Assembly (NCBI GenBank): GCA_020912385.1
Contig: CP087208.1
Coordinates: forward strand, 1,488,001-1,552,000
Source of the DNA: Neofusicoccum parvum
Lineage: Eukaryota > Ascomycota > Dothideomycetes > Botryosphaeriales > Botryosphaeriaceae
Length of the DNA: 64,000 nucleotides
Direction: 5' to 3'
The notes under the pieces were generated by a model. That model ran no database searches and was not told the DNA's origin. It worked only from the letters and a program-made list of their open reading frames with translations. The position numbers were made by a program, and so were the translations under genes. Below, one piece after another: positions 52,188 through 62,923 of the stretch. Each line of letters begins with the position of its first letter. Position 1 is the stretch's first letter.

Positions 52188-53279
52188 TCACATCACCAGC
52201 TCGACAGCCTCATCCCTGATACTATAGTCAATGAGCTTCCCCGCACCAGGAACAACGGCCTCAGCAAAATTGAAATCCTGTCCCGCGCCTGAGAAGCCTG
52301 AAAACTGAGTGCGCACGTCAATAACGTTGAGCAGACCCTGACGGCTGACGTTGAATATTCCAGCCTGAGGGTCGGCAGTTTCTCCCGTCTCCGCATTCGT
52401 AGCCGCCGCATATTCCAACTCCGCGGTGCCGGTAGTAACATTAAGCTGTGCCGCTATGGCAGCAGCGGCGCAAGCCTTCTGCGATGAGTTTGCGAGCAGG
52501 CGATTGGCATTCAGCATCGAGGCAGCGAAACGGACAACAGGCTCGTGCTCGGCGCTGGATTTGTCCATCGTGGCTGTCGCAACGGTGATCGCGGACGACG
52601 AGATCGGGTTGATGAAGTCGGAGACGCGCGCGAGCACTGTTGGCGCCGAGCCGGACGGCAGGTCGGCCAGGAATTCCGTGAAAGGGTACGTCAGGAGAGA
52701 CGCGTGGCCGACCGTGCCGTTGGGTAGTTGGCCGGCCACGAGGTACTGGTAGCGTATGTTGGTGGAGCCGACGGTGAGGAATGTGTAGTCCTCGTTCAGC
52801 TGCAGGCCGTACAGGCTCAGAACCTTTCGGATGAGATACGCATAGCCGCTGACTGGGCTGTCGACCATGAGGTTCTTTCCACGGAGGTCCAGAATGCTTT
52901 CGATTCCAGGTATTGCTGCGATGACGAGGTCCGGGCCTTGGTCAAGCTGTCCGGCGACGGTGATTGACGCATTCTGGTTGAAGCGAAGATTTACAGCATT
53001 GTCAATGGTGCCGGTTAGAACATCATACGTTCCGTCTTGCAAAGAAGCATAGCCGTAGGTTGAGTTCGGGATTTGTTTGTATGTGACATTGAGTCCAGCG
53101 GCGGTGAACAGGCCCAGTTGATTGGCAATGGAGTATGTTGCTGTCTGGGTAAATGCACCGTAGCTCAGATCCGTAAGATTGGAGATGCTGCTGTTTTGTG
53201 GAGTTGTTTCGCATTGTGCTGAAACAGAATAGGTGAACGTGAAAATTGCAGAAAGAATAGAACGAGTGAACTTGCGCAT
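52188..53279 (-). CDS. Secreted NMT1/THI5-like periplasmic-binding-fold protein
   Basis: Intronless 363-codon gene starting at the ATG at 53279 (MRKFTRSILSAIFTFTYSVSA, signal peptide). The mature protein has the type 2 periplasmic-binding fold of SsuA/NMT1-like proteins: LSYGAFTQTATYSIANQLGLF, YDVLTGTIDNAVNLRF, DLRGKNLMVDSPVSGYAYLIRKVL and GHASLLTYPFTEFL. In bacteria such proteins feed ABC importers for sulfonates, nitrate or thiamine precursors; in fungi, secreted versions have no established partner. Five NXS/T sites suggest glycosylation. It stops 23 bases from the bZIP stop (convergent). The MFS transporter lies upstream on the same strand, but co-regulation is only a guess. Confidence 0.82.
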   Translation of the reverse strand: MRKFTRSILSAIFTFTYSVSAQCETTPQNSSISNLTDLSYGAFTQTATYSIANQLGLFTAAGLNVTYKQIPNSTYGYASLQDGTYDVLTGTIDNAVNLRFNQNASITVAGQLDQGPDLVIAAIPGIESILDLRGKNLMVDSPVSGYAYLIRKVLSLYGLQLNEDYTFLTVGSTNIRYQYLVAGQLPNGTVGHASLLTYPFTEFLADLPSGSAPTVLARVSDFINPISSSAITVATATMDKSSAEHEPVVRFAASMLNANRLLANSSQKACAAAAIAAQLNVTTGTAELEYAAATNAETGETADPQAGIFNVSRQGLLNVIDVRTQFSGFSGAGQDFNFAEAVVPGAGKLIDYSIRDEAVELVM

Positions 53280-53795
53280 CTTGGCGATGATAATGATGTG
53301 AAACGACGCAAAGAGGGGGCGGAAATCCCGCGGGGTTTCCGATGACAACTTATATGCCGGGCTACGGTTGAAGCATCCCCGATACGCGGAGAATTGAATG
53401 GGATGCCCGGAAGGAGCCGTAAAAATGGAGGCGTTGAATCAGCCACACAGCTAGCGTGATTGCACGGCACAGCGGGATAGGAAGGTGCGTCAGCAATAGC
53501 CCGTGTATGAGCCGTGCTGAAATGCTATCGGCTTCTTGCAACGGCGAATCCTCTATCCGATCGCGTGACAGCGGATGCGTTTCCCCTTGTAAGCCGCTGG
53601 ACACGGCACGGATGTGGCTGAAAAGTTCCACATTCACTGGCTCCTTCCGCAGGGGTACTTATTCCAATCTAGAAACCTCCGATAGGTGGCACAGATAGAC
53701 GATATAAGGTCGAGAGACTACGCATTCAATAGACCAATGAATAGCCTAACCAGTCTTTCCTCGTCTACTTTTATTTTGTCTTGAAGCAGAAGAAG
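53280..53795. other. Promoter of the NMT1-like gene
   Basis: GC-rich, with TATATAAG-like sequence on the minus strand near 53350. No gene recognised. Confidence 0.45.
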
Positions 53796-55451
53796 CTAAT
53801 CGGCATGCTCGACGACGTAGCTCTTGAACTTTCTCGCAGGAATGCGCTTGACGAACATCTCGTCAAGTTCCGCGTACGAACGCCCAGCTGTTTCCACTTG
53901 GAAAAACCAGAGGTAAACAATGCAAAGGACTGAAAAGCCGCCGAAGATGAAAGAAACCTATTACTTGTCAGCTGCCGCCTGCGTTTAGCGTAGAAGGAAT
54001 CGAGCGTACCTTGGCTCCAAGATTTGCTTTGTCCGGGTTGAAGAGATACGGCAGGACGAATGACCACATGGTGTACCAAGAGTTCTGCAGCGCCACGCCA
54101 ATCGCTACCGTCTTCACGCGAAGGCGGGATGTTGAGACCTCGGTCAGCAGGCTGTACGCGGTAGAGCCAATGGTGGCGTTGTAGAAGAAGCCGTAGACAA
54201 TCATCAGCGCAACGGCCCCAGTAATGGCGCTCGGAGTTGCTGCCGTAGCCAAGCCGCCTGTCAGCAGGAGCACTACAGTCAAGGCGGCGGTGCCGTATAA
54301 TGTCAGATTACGGCGTCCAACACGGTCGATCAGGAACCAGGAGCAGATGTTCCCGACCATGGAGACGACCTGGAGGGCGACGAACAGCTTGAAGCTCATT
54401 GCCGTGCTGTAGCCGGCCAGCTGAGCATAGTACGTGGAGTACCCGGATATGAAGATGACGCCGCTGAGTGCCTGTATGCTCAACGGAGCAATGCTGATGA
54501 TGGTGCGGCGGAGGTTGGAGCGTCGGAAACATTCCAAGTAGCTGACACCGTTGGTCTCCTGTCGGATCTGCTCAAGCGTGTTTTTGATGAGCGCCAGGCG
54601 TCTGGGGCCGTCTTTGTACCCCAAGCGCCCGAGCGAATCGAGTGCGCGGTCATCTTTGCCTTTGAGCACCAGCCACCACGGACTTTCGGGCATGAAGAAG
54701 ACGAACACGGTGGCAACAGCGGCAAAGCCGTACTGCGCGCAGAACACGGCACGATAGGCCCATCTAGTGTCGTACGTGCCTGTGCTGTTGAGGATGAGAG
54801 CTGCCGTCAGAGGACCCACAGTGTAAGCCAGGGCGATGAGACAGGTGAGAAGTCCGCGGAGCGCCAAAGGGCTGATCTCGCCAATATAGGTGGGACACAC
54901 CGACGCAAGCGTTCCCACGGCAAATCCGTTCAGAAACTTGCCGCCGAAGAACAGCTGGTTCGTCGTTGCCACAAACTCCATAGTGATAGAGGCGTAGGAA
55001 ACGGCAAGGAACAGCATGATGGTCCTTTTCCGGCCAATTGAGTCTGCAATCTGGCCTGCCATGAGAGCTCCAACAGCCGTGCTGAGGCACAGGTCAGCTC
55101 GGAACGCCCGGAAAGCTAAAGGAAATGGACATACGAGGCTACTGGTGCGCCGCTGAAAGCCGACTGCCAGTTGGCGGGGATGACATAGTCGCCGTTGTAC
55201 AAATTGCCAAAGTCCTTGCGGAACTGTGGTATGCCTATAACCGTCCCCGATGCCTGGTTCTCGAAGCTGACCAGTAGGGTGGTCCAAACGGCAAAGATGC
55301 ACCACGCGAAGGCGAGCGGCTGATGCCTGATGGCCTCTCGCTTGGAGAGGTGATGATCTTCTTGGTCGGCGAGGTGGCCCGCCTCGGCATCCGTGTCGGT
55401 GGAGTCTACGTTCTCAATATGGGCTGCAGTTTCTTCCTTTTCCGAGTCCAT
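53796..55451 (-). CDS. MFS sugar transporter
   Basis: Exons 55451-55135, 55081-54010 and 53957-53796 (53- and 52-base introns) join to an exact 516-codon frame starting MDSEKEETAAHIENVD. Twelve membrane segments are apparent. Sugar-porter signatures: GQIADSIGRKRT between helices 2 and 3, MPESPWWLVLKGK (PESPRWL type) before the central loop, DRVGRR, and the C-terminal loop VETAGRSYAELDEMF. The 5' part is cytosolic and acidic. Imports a mono- or disaccharide across the plasma membrane, probably by proton symport. Its closeness to the GH78 rhamnosidase and esterase genes fits uptake of plant-derived sugars, by context only. Confidence 0.94.
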
Positions 55452-56140
55452 GATGCAGAACGACGTGCGGATGGTGCTCAAGCAAGTTTGAAAAGAGGGT
55501 GAGAGATGGCGGCACGATGCGAAACGCGTCCCCGGCGTGGGCATCATTAAAAAGAGGGAGCTGCAGGGTGTCAAGACAGGGAGTCAAGGGAGAAGGGCCG
55601 TGAATTAGCCGCACAGGAGAGACAGCGCAGTTGTTTCCGTGTGCGGCGTTTCCGCATTCTCGTTAGTGCATGCTTTGAGGCGGGGTCCGGGGTGCGGGGA
55701 GCGGGGAACACACGGGGGTGACCATGAAGAACTCAAACCACCAGCCTGATTTTGAGGATAACCAAGCTTCTCGGGCACCCTGATCACGAATGCTGGTTCC
55801 TGTGTTTGTGGACCTGCATGTGTGGAAATGCCTCCGCCCTGACGCGTCTGTTGTCATCGAGCTCGTAGCAGGGCCTGCTGGGTCTGACATGATCAGGGGT
55901 GTGTTCATACCTCCCGCGATTATCACGTCAGTGCTCGATACTCGAAAACGGGGCACTATCCGATGGCTGGCGCAGTTAGGTAGATGAAGTGAGCCTGCGA
56001 GGAGTCTCAATGGCGTTAACTTCGTCTGCACCGCGTATGGGCTGGGTATTGTATGAATTGTCCATCTTGGGTTCATTTGGTAAGTTTATCTCGTGGGTCT
56101 CAAATATTGAATGCGAGATTTTGGAGTGACAAAGTACAGT
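55452..56140. other. Intergenic: promoter of the sugar transporter
   Basis: No gene seen; short frames at 55605-56076 are unsupported. Confidence 0.5.
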
Positions 56141-56998
56141 TTACTGGACCATTGATTTCAGCCACGCCGCAGCATCGGTGTCCCAGTTCTGAGGGTATTC
56201 CAGGTGCGCCTGAATATTGTCGCCACTTGCGCAAACCGGATCGCCATTGTTGCAGTAGTCGTGAATCTTGTGAGAGTAAAGGGTCTCAAGGATTGCGCTC
56301 TGAGTCGAGGTACGGGGGTATTTCTGGGGCACGTGAGTTGTCTGTTTCGGTACGGCATGCAAATTCGCTTACCCCAGTGGCATTGAAAGTTCCATTACCA
56401 ATGTCGAACGGTTGAAGCGGTACATGGCGCGGGTCACCATACAGAGAGATGGCAGTGACTGCATCACGTATCAGTACACTTCTAGAAGGAACAGTTTTGT
56501 GACAGACTGTGTGCGCCCAGCTGCGGCGAGACGAGCGGCTGAGTGGCGTTCCCCAGAATCCCGGACGGATCAGCACCACCTCCGACAAGAGCATCACCAA
56601 CTATCATTGCTCCCTAATTCAATTAGTTAGAAACGGCACCAGAATCTTCCGAATTGATGTACCTGAGAGTATGCAAGAAACACAATCTTCGATTCCGGGC
56701 AGCTTCCAGCATACGCACTAAGCTGCTGAGCAACTGCCTGTCTCCCTTCGAAGTAGCTTTCCGTGGAGGTCTCATCTGTGGCAGGGTAGATGATATCCTC
56801 ATAGTCGGCCCCAGGAACTGCATCGATCACGAGGTCTGCCAACGAACCAAGAGTCCCCGGATATCCTTCGGTGGTGCCGCGGGCGAGGAGGAGGTGAACA
56901 GGCGCGCAAACAGTGGCATTCCGAGCTTGGAGGGCGGCTGCATCGACGAACGGCAGAGCAGCCAGAACCGCCGCAGCGGCAAAGGAAGGAGTAATCAT
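56141..56998 (-). CDS. Cutinase-family secreted esterase (CE5)
   Basis: Exons 56998-56663, 56613-56508, 56458-56373 and 56323-56141 join to an exact 236-codon frame; the second intron uses a weak GTCTGT donor. Signal peptide MITPSFAAAAVLAALPFVDA. Cutinase fold: VHLLLARGTTEGYPG (oxyanion region), the nucleophile motif AYSQGAM (G-X-S-X-G type, formed across the first junction), SLYGDPRHV, and the Asp and His of the triad in YCNNGDPVCASG and AHLEYPQNW. Conserved cysteines (CAP, SCPES, DYC, PVC) fit two disulfides. Cleaves cutin, acetylxylan or similar polyesters outside the cell; the exact substrate cannot be told from sequence. Confidence 0.9.
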
Positions 56999-57943
56999 AC
57001 TGTGTGCAGGATCTGTCGTAGAAGTGCCGTGGAACTTCCAGTAGCTTACCAGCCGTCTATTTCAAGTCACGTCGGCCATTGCGGTGCTGTCTGGCGCTAT
57101 TACGCGGCCGAGTAACACTACACGGGAAATTGATAGAAAAGTCCCACATTAACTTGCCCCTCGGACGAGCTTTTCAGCAAACCAGGCGAAGAGGCCCCAG
57201 TTGATAATTACCGATCCTTAACTCCGCATCTCGACCGAGCTCGTTACCACCGAGCTGCCACACAATTACTCTTCCTACCAAAAATATGAAGCTTCCTTCC
57301 CGAACGGAACACGATCAGGACCCTTAGTCATTGCCGATAGTTCCCCGGACGGCTGCGACTTACCCGAGCTCAATGTTTGTGGGAAGTAAGGGAGGGCGTG
57401 GTGGCATTTCCAATAATTTTTCTTAATCCAGGCTACTTGAGTTTGCAGCTGGCTTCAGTGCGCCTCAACTGAAAATAAGTTCATAAAATTCTCTGGTATG
57501 AGCATATTTATAACATGTCGAGCTTATCAATAGTCATTCCAACGAAATATCAAAAACGAGCTCTCTTCAGCTTTACCCGCACAGCGCCTTCCCGTTCCGA
57601 CCTCGGCTTTTATCAAATCTTGCTATCAGGAGAGGCAGAACCAATTTAGTTCAACCGGCTTAATGCGTAGGCTCGAAGCATCAGACCTCATGTTGGATAC
57701 TTGTCCGGCAGTCACTGTTAGGCTGGGAGCGTATGTCCCAGATGCGGAGGTTGTAGACGTACTTATAACGGGGTAGACGGAACGGCTGTAGATGGAATTA
57801 TCGTCGAGGGCGGTGTTGTGCTATCCCCGCAGATAAATTCGCTACTGACGCTACTGACGTATTGTTTGATGCCATAAATTGGATACAGCTAAATGCGTTG
57901 TAGCCGCAGCGCACCTGCCGCAGTGATGAAATAACGGATAGCT
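56999..57943. other. Intergenic: promoter of the cutinase-family gene
   Basis: AT-rich, no gene or repeat recognised. Confidence 0.5.
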
Positions 57944-59923
57944 CTATTCCTGACACCCAGTCACCTGAACGCGCTTTTTCCCACCTCCCTCGATCACCTC
58001 CCCATCCCACTCGACGCCATCCACCATTACCGTCTCACAGCCCCCAGCAAACTCAACCCGCCCCGTCGTTCCCTCTGGAGTAACCACCGTCGCATCCAGC
58101 GTCCCATTCCCAGCAACCCACTCAACGGCAAACTCACCAACAGGACTCCTAAACCCGCTCTTCACCTCCCCCAACCCGCCCGGCAGCGGCGCAAACCTCC
58201 ACTCCCGCCACCCCACCAGCTCCAGCCCCGCCACCCTCGTCGACAGCGCTATCGTCGGGCCACTCGACCAGCTGTGGCTCATGCTCGTGTATGCCGGGTC
58301 GAAGTTGTACCCGGACGCGCCGCGGTAGTGCAGGCTGCCGTTGGCGGCCAGGCCCTCTGCGAACGTGCTGCCGGTCATGGCCGGCGATGTGAGCAGGAAG
58401 CCCCACAGGCGGCGCACGAGGCCGAGGGCGCGCGCGGGCTGCCCCGCCGCGAGGTGCGCGAGCACCTCGACGCCCGAGATGAAGGGCGAGATGACGTCGG
58501 GCAGCTCGGGCGTCACGGGCCCGATGGCGTTCCAGTTGGCGGTGAGGGCGGCGCTGAGGGCGGCGGACTGCGCGGACGTGCTGGGCAGGTTGAAGAGGAG
58601 GGCGAGGGCGTTCCCATCTTGCGGGTTAAGGGAAGTGGTGGTGTTGTCGCGGTAGAGGGAGGCGGTGGTGTCCCAGAGTTGGGTGTTGTAGGATTCTTTG
58701 AGGCGGGATGCGGCGGCGGACCAGGTTGCTGCAAGGTCAGGCTTGAGGAGGGAGGATGCGAGGGACGAGAGTGTGGTGAGGGCGTGGTAGTCGAGAGCGT
58801 TGAGGGCGCTATTATAGCCACCGGCACCCTGTCGGCCCCAGTCGTAGCGCGTGCTTTGGTTGTGCAGGCCAAGCGTGTTATTCAGGCCGGCAAGAACGAA
58901 GTCGACGCCCCGTGTGACGTTGTCCCAGTGATAGTCTACCCAGGTTTGGTCTCCGGTGTAAATGGCGTAGTTGTAGATAGAGATGAGATTCCAAGCATGG
59001 TAGGTGTCGCTCATGTTTCTCCCGTTGAACGACCTGGTGGAGGGGCCAGCGTAGGGGAACCGCCCTGTCGTGCTGTTCTGATAGTAGAACATGGTCTCGA
59101 GAGAGTTGTGAAATGCTTCCAATCCAGCCTCGCCAAGCGCAAGGAACGCCGTGCTTCCTGACAGGCCATGGTCACCAGGCCACACTGCACGGTCTCTTTT
59201 TGCTCCATCCATCAGCAGTGGGCCAGCTACTCCGTTGGTCGAGTTGTAAGCCCATCCTGGCCTGACCTGGGGTAGGAAACGACCTGTGTCGGCAGGCCCA
59301 ATGTTGGTCTGCGCAGTGTATGCTCCGGCATACCAAATTTTGGTGAGGAGCTCATCGTCAGGTGTATAGAAATACCCTGAATAGTCTTTGAGATCCCCCT
59401 GGCTGGGGGAGAATCCAATTTCAACCGTTATGTTTGAAACAATAATAGATTCTTTTGCTTTGATTGTCATGAATCGAAACCCGCCTCGGAACCTTTCTTG
59501 AGGCATCGAATAGTGTGTATCTCCGGCCGGAACGGTAACATTCAACTCTCTATCCCAGTCTTGTGTGGACACGGAACCAGTGGCGTCGTCGGAGATGGCT
59601 CTGGCGTTTAGCGGTGATTCTGCGAACGCAAGAGATAGTTGCGGTCCTGTTCCCGTCTCTGTGGCAGTTTCGAAACTGGCGAGGCCGCCCACCTCGACGC
59701 CAAAATCGAAGCTGACTTGGCCGTCTGGATTGAGAGACGTGACAAACCCATTGTCGTCGGATGTAACCACAACGTCCCCGGAGAGGGCATGAATCGAAAC
59801 AGGGCGGACAGTTCGTGATGCGGGACTGAGGATGAAGGCCTCCCAGGGACGCTGGTTCTCATTCTGACCCTCTGTGGCTGCAGAAAGTACCAGTAGAACT
59901 TGCAGCAGTGTTAATGATCTCAT
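57944..59923 (-). CDS. Secreted glycoside hydrolase family 78, alpha-L-rhamnosidase-like
   Basis: Intronless 659-codon gene starting at the ATG at 59923 (MRSLTLLQVLLVLSAATEG, signal peptide); an in-frame upstream extension has no ATG. An N-terminal beta-sandwich region is followed by a six-hairpin (alpha/alpha)6 barrel: the family motif LMDGAKRDRAVWPGDHG near residues 235-252, then SFNGRNMSDTYHAWNLISIYNYAIYTGD and RYDWGRQGAGGYNS. A C-terminal beta-domain ends with WREWRFAPLPGGLGEVKSGF. GH78 enzymes release terminal L-rhamnose from pectin side chains and glycosides. Many NXS/T sites fit secretion. A plus-strand frame of 295 codons across it is a shadow. Confidence 0.92.
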   Translation of the reverse strand: MRSLTLLQVLLVLSAATEGQNENQRPWEAFILSPASRTVRPVSIHALSGDVVVTSDDNGFVTSLNPDGQVSFDFGVEVGGLASFETATETGTGPQLSLAFAESPLNARAISDDATGSVSTQDWDRELNVTVPAGDTHYSMPQERFRGGFRFMTIKAKESIIVSNITVEIGFSPSQGDLKDYSGYFYTPDDELLTKIWYAGAYTAQTNIGPADTGRFLPQVRPGWAYNSTNGVAGPLLMDGAKRDRAVWPGDHGLSGSTAFLALGEAGLEAFHNSLETMFYYQNSTTGRFPYAGPSTRSFNGRNMSDTYHAWNLISIYNYAIYTGDQTWVDYHWDNVTRGVDFVLAGLNNTLGLHNQSTRYDWGRQGAGGYNSALNALDYHALTTLSSLASSLLKPDLAATWSAAASRLKESYNTQLWDTTASLYRDNTTTSLNPQDGNALALLFNLPSTSAQSAALSAALTANWNAIGPVTPELPDVISPFISGVEVLAHLAAGQPARALGLVRRLWGFLLTSPAMTGSTFAEGLAANGSLHYRGASGYNFDPAYTSMSHSWSSGPTIALSTRVAGLELVGWREWRFAPLPGGLGEVKSGFRSPVGEFAVEWVAGNGTLDATVVTPEGTTGRVEFAGGCETVMVDGVEWDGEVIEGGGKKRVQVTGCQE

Positions 59924-60515
59924 TTTGGGAAGCTGTGACACGAAAAAGTCAACCGCGCAGCGTTGCAGGGCGCGGATTTATATCCGAAAGACCGCACTAC
60001 GCCTATCGGAACATGTTGCCGCGAGATACTTTGCCTAGATGCGGGGAAATACGAACAATTTGCGGGGATTGCGGGGGAGACCAAAGGACAAGAAACTTGT
60101 GCGCAGAACTGGCATAGCCTCTGTTCGGCTTCGGTGTGCTGTTTCTTACCCTTTTCCGCTCGGATAACGACCTACTCTTGCCGATTTCTAAATTTCATAT
60201 ATCAGCCAACCCAACATTCTGGTTTTCCATCACGGATTCATAGCCTACAGCGATCCTACATGAACACTTTAAAATTGGAAAAAAAATTTCAACACCATCA
60301 GGTCATTATCTATCTCAAGAGATGGCTGCAACATTTACCAGCCGTTTGCTGTTAAGGTATACGCCGAGGAGTCGACTGAGCGCCACAGCGCGGTCCCTTA
60401 CTTGTTCCGTCTCTAGGCAAACATGGCTGTAGAGTCAGGCTTTTGTCAACCAAGGTCTGAACAACAATCAGGTGTAAGGATTGGATCAGTCAGGGTTGTA
60501 TTAAGGCGTAGGGGT
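59924..60515. other. Promoter region of the rhamnosidase gene
   Basis: TATAAAT on the minus strand near 59979 would serve the rhamnosidase. No gene recognised. Confidence 0.5.
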
Positions 60516-61041
60516 TTAAACTTCATTCAGTAAAATTTCACTACCTGAACCAAGTCCAGCACATTTCAGATGTTCGAAATCATTCTCCAGCGGCTGTACC
60601 ACCTCCTTCCAGAATTTTTCCCGAGCACGCTTGCTATCCAAGCCAAATTTGGAGCCCGGTTCCGGTGTCGGATACAAGCATTTGCTAATGACATTCGCGA
60701 ACCTTAGAGACGCCCAACAGAGCGATGGCAATCTCGACCGTGGTGGCGCGGTTGTGCAGCCCGCGTATCTTGAGCAGCAGCTGCGTTGCCGTGTCATTGT
60801 AGCCGGCGAAGCCGCGCTGCACGCGGATGCAGTGCGCCGCCGTCGCGCCCGCCACCAGCTGTGCATCCAGCCCGGCCTTGGTGTGCGCCAGCGTCGTCGC
60901 GCGCCTTGAAGCCGCGTCCAGCTCTGCGTGCGCGGATGCGAGCGCCTGCCGCGCTGCTTCCAGCTGGTGGTGCAGCCCCAGCACGTCCTTGGATATGCTA
61001 TTACCCCACCCGAAGGTTAAGATGATCCACTGTGTGTGCAC
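60516..61041 (-). pseudogene. Fragment of a helical protein of unknown function, frame broken
   Basis: The minus strand reads coding-like from about 60980 (LHHQLEAARQALASAHAELD, TKAGLDAQLVAGATAAHCI, YNDTATQLLLKIRGLHNRA, IAIALLGVSK), then shifts frame near 60715 into YPTPEPGSKFGLDSKRAREKFWKEVVQ and stops at 60516. An unrecognised short intron at the shift is possible. The amphipathic helical pattern resembles the C-terminal region of large helical fungal proteins, but I cannot name the family. No start or N-terminal part is present, so it looks like a truncated remnant. Confidence 0.38.
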
Positions 61042-61130
61042 GAGTGAGTCCTCTTCTTCTTTTCGGGCTTGTACTGTATATATATAGAGTTTAATAGTTA
61101 TTCGTTCTATAATATTAATAGTTATATACT

Positions 61131-61994
61131 TTATAAATCCTCACCTTCCATACAGTCTTTATGCTCTCTTATAACCCTATCTACCGCCTCAGTTACCGGC
61201 TCGTCCCCTTCTAGAAGATCAAACCATCCGCGTATATCACCCCTATCCAGCATCTCCACCGCCACAGCCGCGACGTCCGCCCTGCTCACTCTCCCCGAGA
61301 ACCTCGTCCGACCCAAGCTCACCCTCCCCGCCGGCGGCCCGTCTGTCAGCCAGCTCGGCCGCAGGCTAACGGCCTGGAAGCCGGTCCGACGAACCACCGC
61401 CGCGAGGTGCCGGTCCGCCTGCGCGCGCGCGTCCTGGATGGCCGGGAAGGCGGCGGTCTCGGCGCGGTACTCAGCATAGTCGCGGTCGTCCCACCACTGC
61501 GCGCGCCGCCGCCGGGCCGCGGGGAAGGAGATGGCGAGGAACTTGGTCGTGCTGGACTCGGCGGCGGCGCACGCGTTGATGACGTGTTTGTAGGCGTCGC
61601 GATCGACTGCGTAGACGGTGGCAGCGTCAGGGCTTACAGTGCCTATGGAGAAGAAATTGATCGATTGTCAGACTCGCTTGGGAGAGATTTGGGTGGGCAT
61701 TGGCCGCGTACCGGCGGCCCAGACGACGTAGGTCGGGCTGTGAAGGCGGAGGAGGGCGAGGGCGTCGGCGTCGGAGCGGATGTCCGCAAGGTCAACGACG
61801 GCCACGTCGAGGCTCCCCAGTGGCTGCTGCTGCCCTTCACTCTTTGCCTCTCCTGCCAAGCGAAGGATTTGCTCGTGCTGCGTGGCTTGCCGCACGACGC
61901 TGGTGACATGCCAGGAACGGGCGAGCAGCAGTGGCGTCATCACCCGCGCCGTGCGCCCGTTGCCGCCGAGGAGAAGTACACGTGGACTAGTCAT
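61131..61994 (-). CDS. NAD(P)-binding (NmrA/atypical SDR-like) protein
   Basis: Exons 61994-61712 and 61642-61131 (69-base intron) join to an exact 264-codon frame from MTSPRVLLLGGNGRTARVM. The dinucleotide motif GGNGRTA near residues 10-16 is of the NmrA / NAD(P)H-binding (atypical short-chain dehydrogenase) type. VVDLADIRS, YVVWAAGTV and the segment FQAVSLRPSWLTDGPPAGRV follow, as in this family, with a C-terminal part resembling EMLDRGDIRGWFDLLEG. A typical YXXXK pair is not clear, so it could be a redox sensor or an isomerase-like oxidoreductase. Cytosolic (no signal). Confidence 0.85.
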
Positions 61995-62923
61995 CGTGGT
62001 TGGATTAATGGTGGTTTGATGGTCGACCGATTGACACGTTCGGAGAATTCTACTGCGAGGATTCTGGATTTATAGTGAAGCGAGTGGTTTCAGAAGCTGC
62101 TTCACCTACGTGGAGATATGTTCTAATTTCCGGTATCGCCGGTCTGTCGTGACGGCGTTAACATGATCTTGGAGCTAAGGGGCAGAACGATGACGGTGTT
62201 GCTGGATGGAAATCTTGCTACGTATGCGTAAGTGTCTAACGGCCCGAGCTACAGTCCGTGTGGGCTTTTTCCGCAAGCTGTTGGTTCCCGAGGTATGGTC
62301 GTATAGGGAAAGCCAAGTGGGACGATCAGCCAACAAAGGCTGAAATACATTTTCTAAGAACAATGCCCAGCTTGGCATTATAAATGTACCGAAAAGATCT
62401 AGCGCGCATAGAAGAGTCGTTATTCGGACATTCGGAAGTGCGGATTGTCCGTCTTCCGAACGGAAGCAAGACCACTTAGAGCAAAACCACGATCAAGATT
62501 CTTGGGACTGGAGTCCGCGGAGACCGCGGACGCACCACTTCAAGGGGTTGGAGTCGTTCCATATTGAGTCTTGAACGTCTCATGCTTACCATCTTTGGAC
62601 TTGATCGTTGCTGCTTCTCTTGCAGATTTAGTAAGATCTGCCGGCAATGTGCTACAACGAGCACAGCTTTGGCCGTCCAACCTGGCATGCCATGGCTCGA
62701 CTGGAGCTAGATATGAATGTATCCAAGACACTTGGCATATACGTAGCAGCTTCTTTGTCTCACTCGGTCGTCAGGAAATATTCTTAGGATATTAGAGAAA
62801 TAGAGATCGGCTATTACGAGTATATGCCCCCAGGAAAGCTTTTAAACCTCAGCACTCGCCCTGCGGAGTCCTCTATATTGCACAACTCAACTCGATACCA
62901 CGAAAAGTCAACAGCTGGACAAA
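61995..62923. other. Divergent promoter region
   Basis: Between the NAD(P)-binding gene (minus) and the FAD monooxygenase (plus). No gene or repeat recognised. Confidence 0.5.

Noticed and set aside
58274..59161. 295-codon plus-strand frame
   Set aside because: Shadow of the GH78 gene; repetitive Gly/Val/Glu composition, no start context.
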